Assembly (NCBI GenBank): GCA_965267355.1
Contig: OZ253956.1
Coordinates: 2,418,001 to 2,482,000 of the forward strand
Length of the DNA: 64,000 nt
From: GCA-002793235 sp965267355
GTDB taxonomy: Bacteria; Bacteroidota; Bacteroidia; Flavobacteriales_E; Vicingaceae
Direction of reading: 5' to 3'
Positions within the stretch are counted from its first letter, which is position 1, and each line of letters opens with the position of its first letter. The notes below the pieces were generated by a model that made no database searches, had not been told where the DNA came from, and saw only the letters and a program-made list of their open reading frames with translations. Made by a program: the position numbers and the translations under genes. Shown piece after piece: positions 7,993 to 17,222 of the stretch.

Positions 7993-9606
7993 ATGAAAAA
8001 GTTGATTAGAAACTTTACCGAGAATCCTAAAAACGATATTTTATCTGGTTTAACTGTTGCTCTTGCGCTAGTGCCTGAAGCGGTTGCTTTTGCTTTTGTG
8101 GCAGGCGTTGATCCATTGGTTGGTTTGTATGGAGCATTTATGATGGGAATTGTTACTGCCATTTTTGGTGGAAGACCAGGAATGATTTCAGGTGCTACTG
8201 GAGCAATGGCGGTGGTAATGGTTCATTTAATTCAGAAAGGAAATGAGGTTGGATTAAGCTTAGATACACCTGTAGAAAATTTAGGTTTAAATTGGCTGTT
8301 TATCACTTTATTGTTGGTAGGAGTTATTCAAATATTAGCAGGTGTACTAAAACTCGGAAAGTTTGTTCGACTAATCCCCCACCCTGTGATGATGGGCTTT
8401 GTAAATGGTTTGGCCATCGTTATCTTTTTATCTCAACTAGGTTTGTTTAAAGAAAATATTGACGGAACAACACAGTGGTTACAAGGCAATAATCTATTAA
8501 TTATGATTGGCTTAGTAGCTCTAACCATGGGAATTATGTTTGTGCTACCAAAAATCACAAAGAAATTGCCTGCTGCTTTAACAGCCATTATTGTTGTGGC
8601 TTGTATTACCATTTTTGGTGGGGTTGATGTAAATACGGTTGGTTCTTTTATTAGAGACGGAGGTGGCGAAGGTTTAGAGGGTAGTTTACCTACTTTTCAA
8701 GCTCAGATTTTTTCCTTATTTGATACATTAGATGGACACTGGCAGTTAATTATTTCTACAGCATTTATATTAGCTGCAGTAGGCTTGATAGAGTCGTTAA
8801 TGACATTAAATTTAGTAGATGAAATAACTGAAACTAGAGGTAGTGGCAACAAAGAATGTGTTGCTCAAGGTGGTGCAAACATACTGAATGGCTTGTTTGG
8901 TGGTATGGGTGGTTGTGCCATGATTGGTCAATCATTAATTAATGTGAATGCAGGTGGTAAGGGAAGATTATCAGGTATTGTAGCTGCTGTTGCATTATTA
9001 TGTTTTATACTTTTTGGAGCATCTCTGATTGAACAAATACCATTAGCAGCATTGGTTGGTGTAATGTTTATGGTTGTTATTGGAACCTTTGCTTGGAGTA
9101 GTTTCAGAATCTTGCATAAGATACCAAAGGCTGATGCCTTTGTTTTAATAGCCGTTTCTGCAATTACCGTTTGGCAAGATTTAGCAGTTGCTGTAATTGT
9201 AGGTGTTATTATTTCTACGCTAGTATTTGCTTGGAATAATGCTACTATGATTAGAGCTAGAAAACGAATAAAAGAAGACGGCACTAAAGTTTATGAAATT
9301 TGGGGTCCTCTGTTTTTTGGTTCTATTCAAACATTCAATTCAAAGTTTGACCCGAAAAATGACCCTAAAAAAGTAGAAATAGATTTTATTGAATCTAAAA
9401 TTACAGACCATTCAGGTATTGAAGCTCTTGAAAATATAGCAGATAAATATATTGCTATGGGTAAAGATGTGAAGCTAGTTCATTTGAGTCCAGATTGTAA
9501 AAAACTACTTTTAAAAGCCAACCCTGGATTTGAAAAGGTTATTGAACACTCTATTGATGACCCAAGATATTACGTTGTAACAGACGCAATTGATGAAGAA
9601 GTATAA
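7993..9606 (+). CDS. SulP-family inorganic anion permease with STAS domain
   Basis: The 537-aa protein begins with the characteristic SulP stretch (DILSGLTVALALVPEAVAFA, about residues 13-32). About twelve hydrophobic segments follow, and a C-terminal cytoplasmic STAS domain covers about 430-537. SulP proteins move sulfate, bicarbonate or other anions with Na+ or H+. The Bacteroidota group of this length is usually annotated as sulfate permease, but bicarbonate uptake is equally possible. The gene is monocistronic, with its own promoter box upstream, and ends 1 bp short of the convergent ABC-F gene. Confidence 0.88.
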   Translation: MKKLIRNFTENPKNDILSGLTVALALVPEAVAFAFVAGVDPLVGLYGAFMMGIVTAIFGGRPGMISGATGAMAVVMVHLIQKGNEVGLSLDTPVENLGLNWLFITLLLVGVIQILAGVLKLGKFVRLIPHPVMMGFVNGLAIVIFLSQLGLFKENIDGTTQWLQGNNLLIMIGLVALTMGIMFVLPKITKKLPAALTAIIVVACITIFGGVDVNTVGSFIRDGGGEGLEGSLPTFQAQIFSLFDTLDGHWQLIISTAFILAAVGLIESLMTLNLVDEITETRGSGNKECVAQGGANILNGLFGGMGGCAMIGQSLINVNAGGKGRLSGIVAAVALLCFILFGASLIEQIPLAALVGVMFMVVIGTFAWSSFRILHKIPKADAFVLIAVSAITVWQDLAVAVIVGVIISTLVFAWNNATMIRARKRIKEDGTKVYEIWGPLFFGSIQTFNSKFDPKNDPKKVEIDFIESKITDHSGIEALENIADKYIAMGKDVKLVHLSPDCKKLLLKANPGFEKVIEHSIDDPRYYVVTDAIDEEV

Positions 9607-9607
9607 A

Positions 9608-11212
9608 CTAAGCGTACAATGCTTCTTTTTGAGCACTTACCTTTTCTGAATCTAAGTATTCATCGTAAGTCATTTCTTTATCAATACAACCATTTGGCGT
9701 AAGCTCCACTATTCTATTAGCTACAGTATTTACAAACTCATGGTCATGAGATGTAAACAATACAGTTCCTTTAAAATCTTTTAAAGCATTGTTAAATGCG
9801 GTAATAGATTCTAAATCTAAGTGACTGGTTGGTTCATCCAATATTAACAAGTTTGCTTCTTGTAACATCATTCTAGAAATCATACATCTTACCTTTTCTC
9901 CACCAGATAAAACATTTGATTTCTTAAATACTTCTTCTCCCGAAAAAAGCATTTTCCCAAGAAATCCTCTAATAAAAACTTCATCTTTTTCATCAGCACT
10001 AAACTGACGTAACCAGTCAATTAAATTATCAGCAGAATTAAAATAATTATCGTTTTCATTAGGAAGGTAAGCTGTTGTTATGGTTTGCCCATAATTAAAA
10101 TCACCACTATCCGCTTTAATCTCATTTTCTAAAATTTGAAATAATGTAGTGGTTGCTAAACCATTTCTACTCACAAAAGCTATCTTATCTCCCTTTCTTA
10201 CATTTAAATCAAGATTACTAAACAAACCATTCTTGGATAGCCCGTTGACATGTAAAATTTGATCGCCAGCTTCTCTCTTCTGATTGAAAATAATTGCTGG
10301 ATATCTTCTACTAGAAGGTTTAATCTCTTCAAAATTCAATTTATCCAACATCTTCTTTCTACCTGTAGCTTGTTTAGATTTAGATGCATTCGCACTAAAA
10401 CGAGCGATAAATTCCTGCAACTCTTTTTTCTTTTCTTCAGCTTTTTTATTGGCTGCTTGTTTTTGTTGTAAGGCCAACTGACTGGACTGATACCAAAAAG
10501 TATAATTACCACTAAAGGTGTTTATTTTACTAAAGTCAATATCAGCAATATGTGTACAAACAGTATCTAAAAAGTGCCTATCGTGAGAAACAACGATTAC
10601 CGTATTTTCAAAATTGATTAAAAAGTCTTCTAACCATTTAATGGTTCTAATATCCAAATCGTTAGTAGGCTCATCCAGTATTAAAATATCAGGATTTCCA
10701 AATAATGCTTGAGCTAACAAAACTCTAACTTTTTGGGAGCCATCAATGTCCTTCATTAACGAATAATGACTTGATTCAGCTATTCCTAAACCGCTTAACA
10801 TGGTAGCAGCATCCGTTTCGGCATTCCAGCCATCCATTTCAGCAAATTCAGCTTCAAGTTCAGATGCTTTTATTCCATCCTCATCACTAAAATCGGGTTT
10901 AGCATAAATGGCATCTTTTTCCTGCATTACTTCCCAAAGCTTAGAGTGTCCCATCAACACCGTATTCAAAACAGTTTCTTCATCGTATTTAAAATGATCT
11001 TGACTTAAAACCGCCATTCGTTTACCAGGTTCAATTACTACTTCACCTGAATTGGGAGAAATTTCTCCAGATAATATTTTTAAGAAAGTTGATTTTCCTG
11101 CTCCATTCGCCCCTATTACTCCATAGCAATTGCCTGGAGTAAATTTTATGTTTACTTCATCAAATAAAACTCTTTTACCGTATTGTAATGAAATATTATG
11201 TGTAGCTATCAT
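9608..11212 (-). CDS. ABC-F family ATPase (YbiT-like) with one degenerate nucleotide site
   Basis: This 534-aa soluble protein has two ATPase domains and no membrane segment, the ABC-F layout; members act on the ribosome as translation factors or protect it from antibiotics. The first domain has Walker A GANGAGKST (34-42) and Walker B DILILDEP, but its signature is changed to DIDGSQKVRV (155-164). The second domain has a broken Walker A, SRNGLATTT (348-356, no lysine), but an intact LSGGE (435-439) and Walker B LLILDEP. The changes fall on the same composite site, so one ATP site should be intact and the other dead. A linker with a basic region (NASKSKQATGRKK) joins the domains. Confidence 0.9.
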   Translation of the reverse strand: MIATHNISLQYGKRVLFDEVNIKFTPGNCYGVIGANGAGKSTFLKILSGEISPNSGEVVIEPGKRMAVLSQDHFKYDEETVLNTVLMGHSKLWEVMQEKDAIYAKPDFSDEDGIKASELEAEFAEMDGWNAETDAATMLSGLGIAESSHYSLMKDIDGSQKVRVLLAQALFGNPDILILDEPTNDLDIRTIKWLEDFLINFENTVIVVSHDRHFLDTVCTHIADIDFSKINTFSGNYTFWYQSSQLALQQKQAANKKAEEKKKELQEFIARFSANASKSKQATGRKKMLDKLNFEEIKPSSRRYPAIIFNQKREAGDQILHVNGLSKNGLFSNLDLNVRKGDKIAFVSRNGLATTTLFQILENEIKADSGDFNYGQTITTAYLPNENDNYFNSADNLIDWLRQFSADEKDEVFIRGFLGKMLFSGEEVFKKSNVLSGGEKVRCMISRMMLQEANLLILDEPTSHLDLESITAFNNALKDFKGTVLFTSHDHEFVNTVANRIVELTPNGCIDKEMTYDEYLDSEKVSAQKEALYA

Positions 11213-11303
11213 GCCTCAAAATTTAAGAGGGCAAACTTAATAAAACCCTGCTACTATTTTGTAAATGATTAGATTTGTTTAACACATCAATAAAATAGAA
11301 AGA

Positions 11304-12467
11304 TTGGAAATCTCTAAGGATCAGGCAACATATTTAGCTTTAAATCAACAAGGTTTGATAGCTCCTACGAATAATGCTATAGCTATTATTAACCAAATTG
11401 GTTATGTTCAAATAGATACCATATCCGTTACTGAAAGGTCGCACAATCACGTAATACACACACGTAACTCAAAATTCAAACAAGAAGAACTTAACACATT
11501 AATGCTTAATAAAGAGCTATTTGAATATTGGAGTCATGCAGCTGCCTATCTTCCCATTAAAGATTTCAGGTTTAGCTTATACCGAAAAGAAAAATACAAA
11601 GCTGGAAATAAGCACTGGTTTCCTCGCGATGAAAAGGTAGATAAATATGTACTGGATAGAATTAAAGCAGAAGGACCGCTTCAATCTAAAGATTTTGAAA
11701 ACCCAAGAGATAAAAACCACGAATGGTACCAATGGAAACCAGCTAAAATTGCCCTCACTAACCTGTTTATGGATGGGACAATAATGATTAGCCATAGACA
11801 AGGATTTCAAAAAGTATTTGATTTAACGGAAAATATACTACCTGAAAACATCAATGCCTCTACTCCTACTATTGAGGAATATTGCAATCATTTAATTTTA
11901 AATACCATTAATTATTTTGGAGTAGCTAACCTTGAAGAAATCTGCTATTTAAGAAAAGGTGTAAAACCAACACTTAAAAAATGTATTGCTAATTTAATAG
12001 AGAACAAAACCATCATACCCGTTAAAATTGAAGGTGTTGACAAGCCATATTATTCTACAGAAACTTTAATTAGCACTTTAAATACTATCAAAAAGCTTAA
12101 TGAGCTTCATATCTTAAATCCTTTTGATAACATCATTATACAACGAAAGCGTGTAAAAGAGTTATTTGATTTTGATTACCAAATTGAATGTTATGTGCCT
12201 GAGAAAAAAAGAGTGTACGGTTATTATGTGCTTCCTATTTTATACCAGAATCGATTTATTGGTAGATTTGATGCAAAGGCCGATCGAAAATCAAAAACCT
12301 TTATCATTAAAAAAATTTGGTTAGAGAATTATACCCCTACCGATGAATTTTATACGCTTTTTGCTTATAAACTAAATAAGTTTGTTCATTTCTGTGGTTG
12401 TGAGAAGATAGAACTACTAAAAACTACTCCTTCTAATATCAAAAAAGCATTAAAATCATTTTTGTAA
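11304..12467 (+). CDS. Winged-helix DNA glycosylase, AlkX/YcaQ-like (HTH_42 family)
   Basis: The 387-aa protein fits the HTH_42/YcaQ family of winged-helix DNA glycosylases. The motif Q-I-D in IGYVQIDTISV matches the Q-hydrophobic-D signature of the E. coli YcaQ (AlkX) subgroup rather than the Q-x-Q of AlkZ. Family members remove alkylated bases, and AlkX unhooks DNA interstrand crosslinks. The tail ends ALKSFL and overlaps the convergent peroxiredoxin-like gene by 12 bp. The start is TTG at 11304 (LEISKDQATYLALNQQG), chosen because homology begins there and no in-frame ATG lies nearby. The functional subgroup is inferred from the motif. Confidence 0.82.
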   Translation: MEISKDQATYLALNQQGLIAPTNNAIAIINQIGYVQIDTISVTERSHNHVIHTRNSKFKQEELNTLMLNKELFEYWSHAAAYLPIKDFRFSLYRKEKYKAGNKHWFPRDEKVDKYVLDRIKAEGPLQSKDFENPRDKNHEWYQWKPAKIALTNLFMDGTIMISHRQGFQKVFDLTENILPENINASTPTIEEYCNHLILNTINYFGVANLEEICYLRKGVKPTLKKCIANLIENKTIIPVKIEGVDKPYYSTETLISTLNTIKKLNELHILNPFDNIIIQRKRVKELFDFDYQIECYVPEKKRVYGYYVLPILYQNRFIGRFDAKADRKSKTFIIKKIWLENYTPTDEFYTLFAYKLNKFVHFCGCEKIELLKTTPSNIKKALKSFL

Positions 12468-13085
12468 TGCTTCAATAATAGATTTAGCGGAAGCTCTTTT
12501 GGTATAATCATAATCAAAATGTCTCCATTTAATTTTACCATCTTTACCAATAACGTAAGTAGCTGGAACTGGTAATTGAGCTTCATCTTGGTTGTTATTA
12601 TCCGCTATATCAGTAAATAAAAATGTTTTAATTTTTCGCTGGTATTTCTTGGTAACTTTAAAAAGTACATCAAAATCTTGCATAATATGTAGCGTTGTAT
12701 CAGGTATTAAAGTAAATGTTGCTTCTGATTTATCAGCAGTTTTTTCTGCATTTTCAAAATTTTCAGGGCCAACTACTAATACCCTCCCTCCTGCTTGTTT
12801 TATATAGCCTAAAGAATCATTTAGATTTGATAAATGCCTGTTACAATAAGGACACCAATTACCTCTGTAAAAAACAACTACTATCTGTTCCTTTTTCAAA
12901 GCTTCGCTGGAATTAATTTTTTCTCCTGTAACGGATTTAGCTTTAATTAACGGGGCGTTATTTCCAACCTCAATTCCTTTAGGGGTGTATTTTTCAATAT
13001 CAACACCTTTTTTAATAAGATCATTATCAGTTTGAGCGTTAATTAAAGCAGGTAGAATTAGTAACAAAAACAATAATTTCTTCAT
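12456..13085 (-). CDS. Exported peroxiredoxin-like (AhpC/TSA, thioredoxin-fold) protein
   Basis: The 209-aa protein has a Sec signal peptide (MKKLLFLLLILPALINAQ). The thioredoxin fold contains the redox motif W-C-P-Y-C in FYRGNWCPYCNRHL near residues 72-85. The fold and preceding VVVFYRG strand match the AhpC/TSA redoxin family. It probably reduces peroxides or acts as a thiol-disulfide carrier in the periplasm. The CPYC pair resembles thioredoxin-type active sites more than classic 2-Cys peroxiredoxins, so an oxidoreductase role is an alternative. It is convergent with the glycosylase gene. Confidence 0.83.
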   Translation of the reverse strand: MKKLLFLLLILPALINAQTDNDLIKKGVDIEKYTPKGIEVGNNAPLIKAKSVTGEKINSSEALKKEQIVVVFYRGNWCPYCNRHLSNLNDSLGYIKQAGGRVLVVGPENFENAEKTADKSEATFTLIPDTTLHIMQDFDVLFKVTKKYQRKIKTFLFTDIADNNNQDEAQLPVPATYVIGKDGKIKWRHFDYDYTKRASAKSIIEALQK

Positions 13086-13199
13086 GGCATAAAATTTTCT
13101 GTAAAGGTATTTACAAATTAATTAGGTTAATGTCTAAACAACGACTATACCATAAAATTACAGTTCATTTAAAAAGATTAAAAAGCGTTTATTTTTAGT

Positions 13200-13207
13200 T
13201 ACTTTTG
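13200..13207 (+). promoter_or_regulatory. -7 promoter box (TACTTTTG) that fixes the DUF5686 start
   Basis: TACTTTTG matches TAnnTTTG. Because transcription should begin a few bases after it, translation cannot start at the in-frame GTG inside the box at 13205; the ATG at 13235 is the first sensible start. Confidence 0.6.
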
Positions 13208-13234
13208 TGGGCTTTACGGTTGGGATATAATTAT

Positions 13235-15814
13235 ATGTTAAAGAACTTATACATTAAACATACATTTTTTCTATTTCTCTTATTCTTATTTGCTTTTACA
13301 GCTAATGCTCAAAAGCTAACTAAGATTAAAGGGACTGTGATTGATGCCAAAACCAAAGAACCTCTCCCATTTGTAAACATTGCTTTTAAAGGAGCAAATG
13401 TTGGTACAACTACTGATTTTGATGGAAACTACTACCTTGAAACACAATGGGGAACTGCCACACTTCAAGCTTCATTTGTAGGGTACAAAACATCTTCAAA
13501 AAAAGTAACTCTGGGGCAATCTCAAACCATTAACTTTCAATTGGCAAATGATGCTATTGAAATGGAGACTTTTGAAGTAAAAGCTGATAAAAAGCGTTAC
13601 AAAAACAAAGGGAACCCTGCAGTTGAACTTATTAAGTTAGTTATCGACCATAAAGACGATAACAGGAAAGAATCGTTAGATTACTACGAGTACGATAAGT
13701 ACGAGAAAATAGAAATAGACTTAAATAACATTACCGAAGAATTTTTAAATAAAGGTTGGTTAAAAAAGAAATTTCAAATTGTACTAGATCACATTGATAC
13801 TTCTGAAATTAACGGAAAGCCTTACTTACCTATCTTTTTAAGAGAAACGGCTTCTAAAATGTATTATCGAAAAAATCCGAAAGCCTTAAAAGAATACCAG
13901 TATGGAACTAAAATGACAGGTTTTGAAAACTGGATTGATGATAATGGTATCTCTTTTATTATGGACAAGTTATACCAGGATATTGATGTTTATGACAATA
14001 ACATTAATTTACTTTCTAACCAGTTTACCAGTCCTATTTCACCTCTTGGGCCTACCATATACAAGTACTTTATTATAGATACATTAGATGTAAATGGAAA
14101 CAACTGCATTAACCTTGCATTTACACCAAGAAACAAATCTGATTTTGCATTTGTAGGTAACATGTATATCCTCAACGATTCTACAACCTATGCCGTTACA
14201 AAAATTGAGATGGGTGTTGCTGATCAGATTAACCTGAACTTTGTTAAAGACATGAAGATAGAGCAAGAGTTTACGCTTTATCACGATAGTATTTGGATGC
14301 TCTCTAAAGATTGGATGGTTATCGATTACAACCTTACCAAGAAAGGAAGAGGAATGTTTGGTAGAAAGACGCTGAATTTTAATAATTATGTATTTAATCA
14401 ACCTGCAGATAAAGAAATTTATAATAAGGTAGAAAAAATAATAAAAGAAGAAGACCTTACTAATAAAACCGACTCTTTTTGGAATGAAACCAGACCAGAT
14501 ACTTTAACTGAGCAAGAGGAAGGTGTTTACACCATGATTGACAGTATTCAAAAGATACCAGCTTTTAAGCGAACCATGGATATTGCTTTTATGTTTATTA
14601 CAGGTTGGAAAGAAATTGGAATTATAGAAATTGGCCCCCTCGCCTCTTTTTATAGCTTTAATGATGTAGAAGGTTTTAGATGGAGAAGTGGTTTTAGAAC
14701 TACACAGAAACTTAGCAAAAAGAACATGTTTGAAACTTACGGAGCTTACGGTTTTCGAGATGAAGAATGGAAATACATGTTTGCATTTACCCACTCCTTT
14801 AATAAAAACTTTCTCGAAAATCCCCAACACCGAATACTCGTCCAGTATCAGCATGAAACTGTTTTTCCAGGACAAGATTTACAGTTTTTAAATGATGATA
14901 ACTTCTTGTTATCTTTCAGAAGAGGTAACTCTAACCAAATGTTGTTTGTTGATTCGTGGAAGTTAGATTATAACAAAGAAAACTACTCTGGATTTGCTTA
15001 CAATATTATCTATGAGAATAAAAGGCAACGTCCGCTAGGTAGTTTGTATTTTCAAACCTCTTCCCCTGTAGCTCCTGTTGATGTAGATGAGATTGCAACA
15101 GATGCTTTTGATTTTAATTTCCGATTTGCACCAAACGAGCAATTCTATCAAGGTAAAAACTTTAGATTACCAATTCCTAACAAATACCCAATATTTAATT
15201 TAAATATTCGTCAAGGTATTAAAGGTATGACTAATGGTGATTACGATTTCACACGTGTTGCAGGTAGAGTATTTAAAAGGTTTTACCTGGCTCAATTAGG
15301 CTTTACCGATTTTGAAGTAGAAGGTGGTAAAATATTCGGGCAAATTCCTTACCCGCTTTTAAATCTACCTCAAGCTAATACCTCTTTCTTCTTACAGGAA
15401 CCTTCATTTAACATGATGAACTTTATGGAATTTGTAAGTGATGAGTTTGCGAGTTTAAAAATTAACTACTACCTCAATGGATTTATATTTAATAAAATAC
15501 CTCTGTTTAAGCGATTAAAATGGAGAGAGGTTGTATCTGTAAAAGCATTGTATGGAAACCTTACGGATGATAACAACCCTGACTTACGTCCTAACTTATT
15601 CGTTTTCCCTACTGCACCAAATGGCAACCAGGCTATTTATACTTTTGACAGAGGAATACCTTATGTTGAAGCCAGTGTTGGTATTATGAATTTCTTTAAG
15701 TTTTTTAGAGTTGAGTTGCTTCAACGTTTAACATACCTTGATAACCCTGATATTGGTTCTACCTTTGGAGTAACCGGATTAGGAATAAGAGCAAAAGGAA
15801 AAGTGGACTTTTAA
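13235..15814 (+). CDS. DUF5686 family outer-membrane protein with carboxypeptidase-regulatory-like domain
   Basis: With the ATG at 13235 the protein has 859 residues and a clean signal peptide ending FTANAQ. Residues about 30-115 form a CarboxypepD_reg-like beta-sandwich (IKGTVIDAKTKEPLPFVNI...GTTTDFDGNYYLE). The rest matches DUF5686, with many alternating aromatic strands typical of an outer-membrane barrel and an end rich in beta structure. The family is found widely in Bacteroidota, usually as a single large outer-membrane protein of unknown substrate. The stop overlaps the ATG of a 56-aa membrane peptide gene (TAATG), so the two are probably co-translated. Confidence 0.85.
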   Translation: MLKNLYIKHTFFLFLLFLFAFTANAQKLTKIKGTVIDAKTKEPLPFVNIAFKGANVGTTTDFDGNYYLETQWGTATLQASFVGYKTSSKKVTLGQSQTINFQLANDAIEMETFEVKADKKRYKNKGNPAVELIKLVIDHKDDNRKESLDYYEYDKYEKIEIDLNNITEEFLNKGWLKKKFQIVLDHIDTSEINGKPYLPIFLRETASKMYYRKNPKALKEYQYGTKMTGFENWIDDNGISFIMDKLYQDIDVYDNNINLLSNQFTSPISPLGPTIYKYFIIDTLDVNGNNCINLAFTPRNKSDFAFVGNMYILNDSTTYAVTKIEMGVADQINLNFVKDMKIEQEFTLYHDSIWMLSKDWMVIDYNLTKKGRGMFGRKTLNFNNYVFNQPADKEIYNKVEKIIKEEDLTNKTDSFWNETRPDTLTEQEEGVYTMIDSIQKIPAFKRTMDIAFMFITGWKEIGIIEIGPLASFYSFNDVEGFRWRSGFRTTQKLSKKNMFETYGAYGFRDEEWKYMFAFTHSFNKNFLENPQHRILVQYQHETVFPGQDLQFLNDDNFLLSFRRGNSNQMLFVDSWKLDYNKENYSGFAYNIIYENKRQRPLGSLYFQTSSPVAPVDVDEIATDAFDFNFRFAPNEQFYQGKNFRLPIPNKYPIFNLNIRQGIKGMTNGDYDFTRVAGRVFKRFYLAQLGFTDFEVEGGKIFGQIPYPLLNLPQANTSFFLQEPSFNMMNFMEFVSDEFASLKINYYLNGFIFNKIPLFKRLKWREVVSVKALYGNLTDDNNPDLRPNLFVFPTAPNGNQAIYTFDRGIPYVEASVGIMNFFKFFRVELLQRLTYLDNPDIGSTFGVTGLGIRAKGKVDF

Positions 15815-15984
15815 TGAAAGACTTTTTAGTTATACTAACAGGTTTTATAGGTGCAATAACCTTTTTGGGTTCTATTATCTATTTTATTGGTTGTATTCGT
15901 ACCAAAGATAAAAATGCAGGGTACATTTCCATCGCACTAATGATTGTTAGTATTATCAGTATTTTTTATCTAACATTTAGGTAA
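15814..15984 (+). CDS. Small membrane protein (56 aa), translationally coupled
   Basis: An ATG at 15814 overlaps the DUF5686 stop codon (TAATG) and opens a 56-aa frame ending at TAA 15982-15984. The peptide begins MKDFLVILTGFIGAITFLGS and has two hydrophobic segments (about residues 4-26 and 37-54) separated by a short polar loop RTKDKNAG. It looks like a small two-pass inner-membrane protein. I do not recognise a family. The stop-start overlap upstream and a 4-bp gap to the next gene support a real gene in a short operon. Confidence 0.6.
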   Translation: MKDFLVILTGFIGAITFLGSIIYFIGCIRTKDKNAGYISIALMIVSIISIFYLTFR

Positions 15985-15988
15985 TCAA

Positions 15989-16705
15989 TTGGAATTAAAA
16001 CGATTAAATAAAGCCATTTCAGAAACAGGTTATTGCTCCAGAAGAGAAGCTGACAAGCTAATAGAACAAGGTAAAGTTAAAGTGAATGGCAAAGTTCCTG
16101 AATTAGGAACTAAAGTAAGTGCAAAAGATAAAATAACGGTAAACGGTACTTTAATTACCAAAGAAGTAGAAAACGTTTACCTGATTTTTAATAAACCAGT
16201 TGGCATTACTTGTACTACAGAAACACACATTCCTGACAACATTATTTCATACATCAATTATCCCGAACGAATTTTTCCAATAGGCAGGTTAGATAAACCA
16301 AGTGAGGGACTCATCTTTTTAACCAATGATGGTGATATTGTTAACAAGATATTACGTTCTAAGAATAATCACGAAAAGGAGTACATTGTTTCAGTGAATA
16401 AGCCCATTACTAAAGAGTTTATTGAAAAAATGAGCAATGGAGTGCCTATACTCGATACAGTTACCAAAAAGTGTAAAGTAAAAAAGATTGGTGAGTGTAC
16501 TTTCAATATCATCCTTACCGAAGGGTTAAATCGACAAATAAGAAGAATGTGCACCTATTTAGGGTATGAAGTGAGTAGTTTAAAGCGTATCAGAATTATG
16601 AATGTTTCGTTAAACAATCTTAAAACCGGAGAATACCGTAAGTTTACTGCTGATGAACTTAATGAATTGAAGCAACTTATCCAGTACTCCATTAAAACAG
16701 AATAA
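15989..16705 (+). CDS. rluF: 23S rRNA pseudouridine synthase RluF-type
   Basis: The 238-aa protein starts with an S4 RNA-binding domain (LNKAISETGYCSRREADKLI, about 5-60). The RsuA/RluF catalytic domain carries D102 in IGRLDKPSEGL. The sequence follows E. coli RluF closely through VPILDTVTKKCKVKK and GLNRQIRRMCTYLGYEV, ending at RKFTADEL. RluF modifies U2604 of 23S rRNA in E. coli. The start is TTG at 15989, giving MELKRLNK; it is 4 bp after the small membrane peptide gene, so the three genes from DUF5686 on may be one transcript. The call rests on family-specific motifs and is strong. Confidence 0.9.
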   Translation: MELKRLNKAISETGYCSRREADKLIEQGKVKVNGKVPELGTKVSAKDKITVNGTLITKEVENVYLIFNKPVGITCTTETHIPDNIISYINYPERIFPIGRLDKPSEGLIFLTNDGDIVNKILRSKNNHEKEYIVSVNKPITKEFIEKMSNGVPILDTVTKKCKVKKIGECTFNIILTEGLNRQIRRMCTYLGYEVSSLKRIRIMNVSLNNLKTGEYRKFTADELNELKQLIQYSIKTE

Positions 16706-16729
16706 GCATCCAAATAGTTATTCTTTTAT

Positions 16730-16737
16730 TATTTTTG
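16730..16737 (+). promoter_or_regulatory. -7 promoter box for the two-lipoprotein operon (TATTTTTG)
   Basis: TATTTTTG matches TAnnTTTG and lies 14 bp before the ATG at 16752. Confidence 0.5.
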
Positions 16738-16751
16738 AATAAACTAGTTTT

Positions 16752-17222
16752 ATGAAAAAATTTCTGTTTCCTCTTCTATTACTTTTTGTTGGAATTACGG
16801 GGTGTGATGATTCAACTGTTGATAATATCAGATCTGTATCTGAACGCATTAACGACTTAAACAAAAGTAGAGATGAGATTAAGGACATGGAAGATCCGGC
16901 TGCATTAATGAAAGAGGATGATTATCTTTTAGAATACGAATACCCTGTACGAGAAAATGAATCTTATGTGGTTACTTATCGATTTAGAAATGATAAATGT
17001 TTTGAAGTTAAGCTAGACACTTATTTGGACAAAGAATCTTACACAAAAAAGATTCAACAAGAAGTATTAACCGATATGGCTAATAACACCAGTTTTGATA
17101 AAACTAAATTTAAAAACGATAATTACACCTGGCTTTCCAACGATAAAAAAATTACAGTTCAATTGAAAACTCAGAACATAGAACGAGGAACCATTAACCT
17201 ATCTGTAGTAATTAATCAATAA
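16752..17222 (+). CDS. Hypothetical lipoprotein
   Basis: The 156-aa product has a lipoprotein signal (LLLLFVGITGCDDS, Cys near 18) and a soluble domain mixing helix and strand. A short stretch (VRSVSERINDLNKSRDEIKDMEDP) may form a helix after the lipid anchor. No family is recognised. Its stop overlaps the start of the next lipoprotein gene (TAATG at 17220-17224), indicating translational coupling and probably a joint role in the envelope. Confidence 0.6.
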   Translation: MKKFLFPLLLLFVGITGCDDSTVDNIRSVSERINDLNKSRDEIKDMEDPAALMKEDDYLLEYEYPVRENESYVVTYRFRNDKCFEVKLDTYLDKESYTKKIQQEVLTDMANNTSFDKTKFKNDNYTWLSNDKKITVQLKTQNIERGTINLSVVINQ

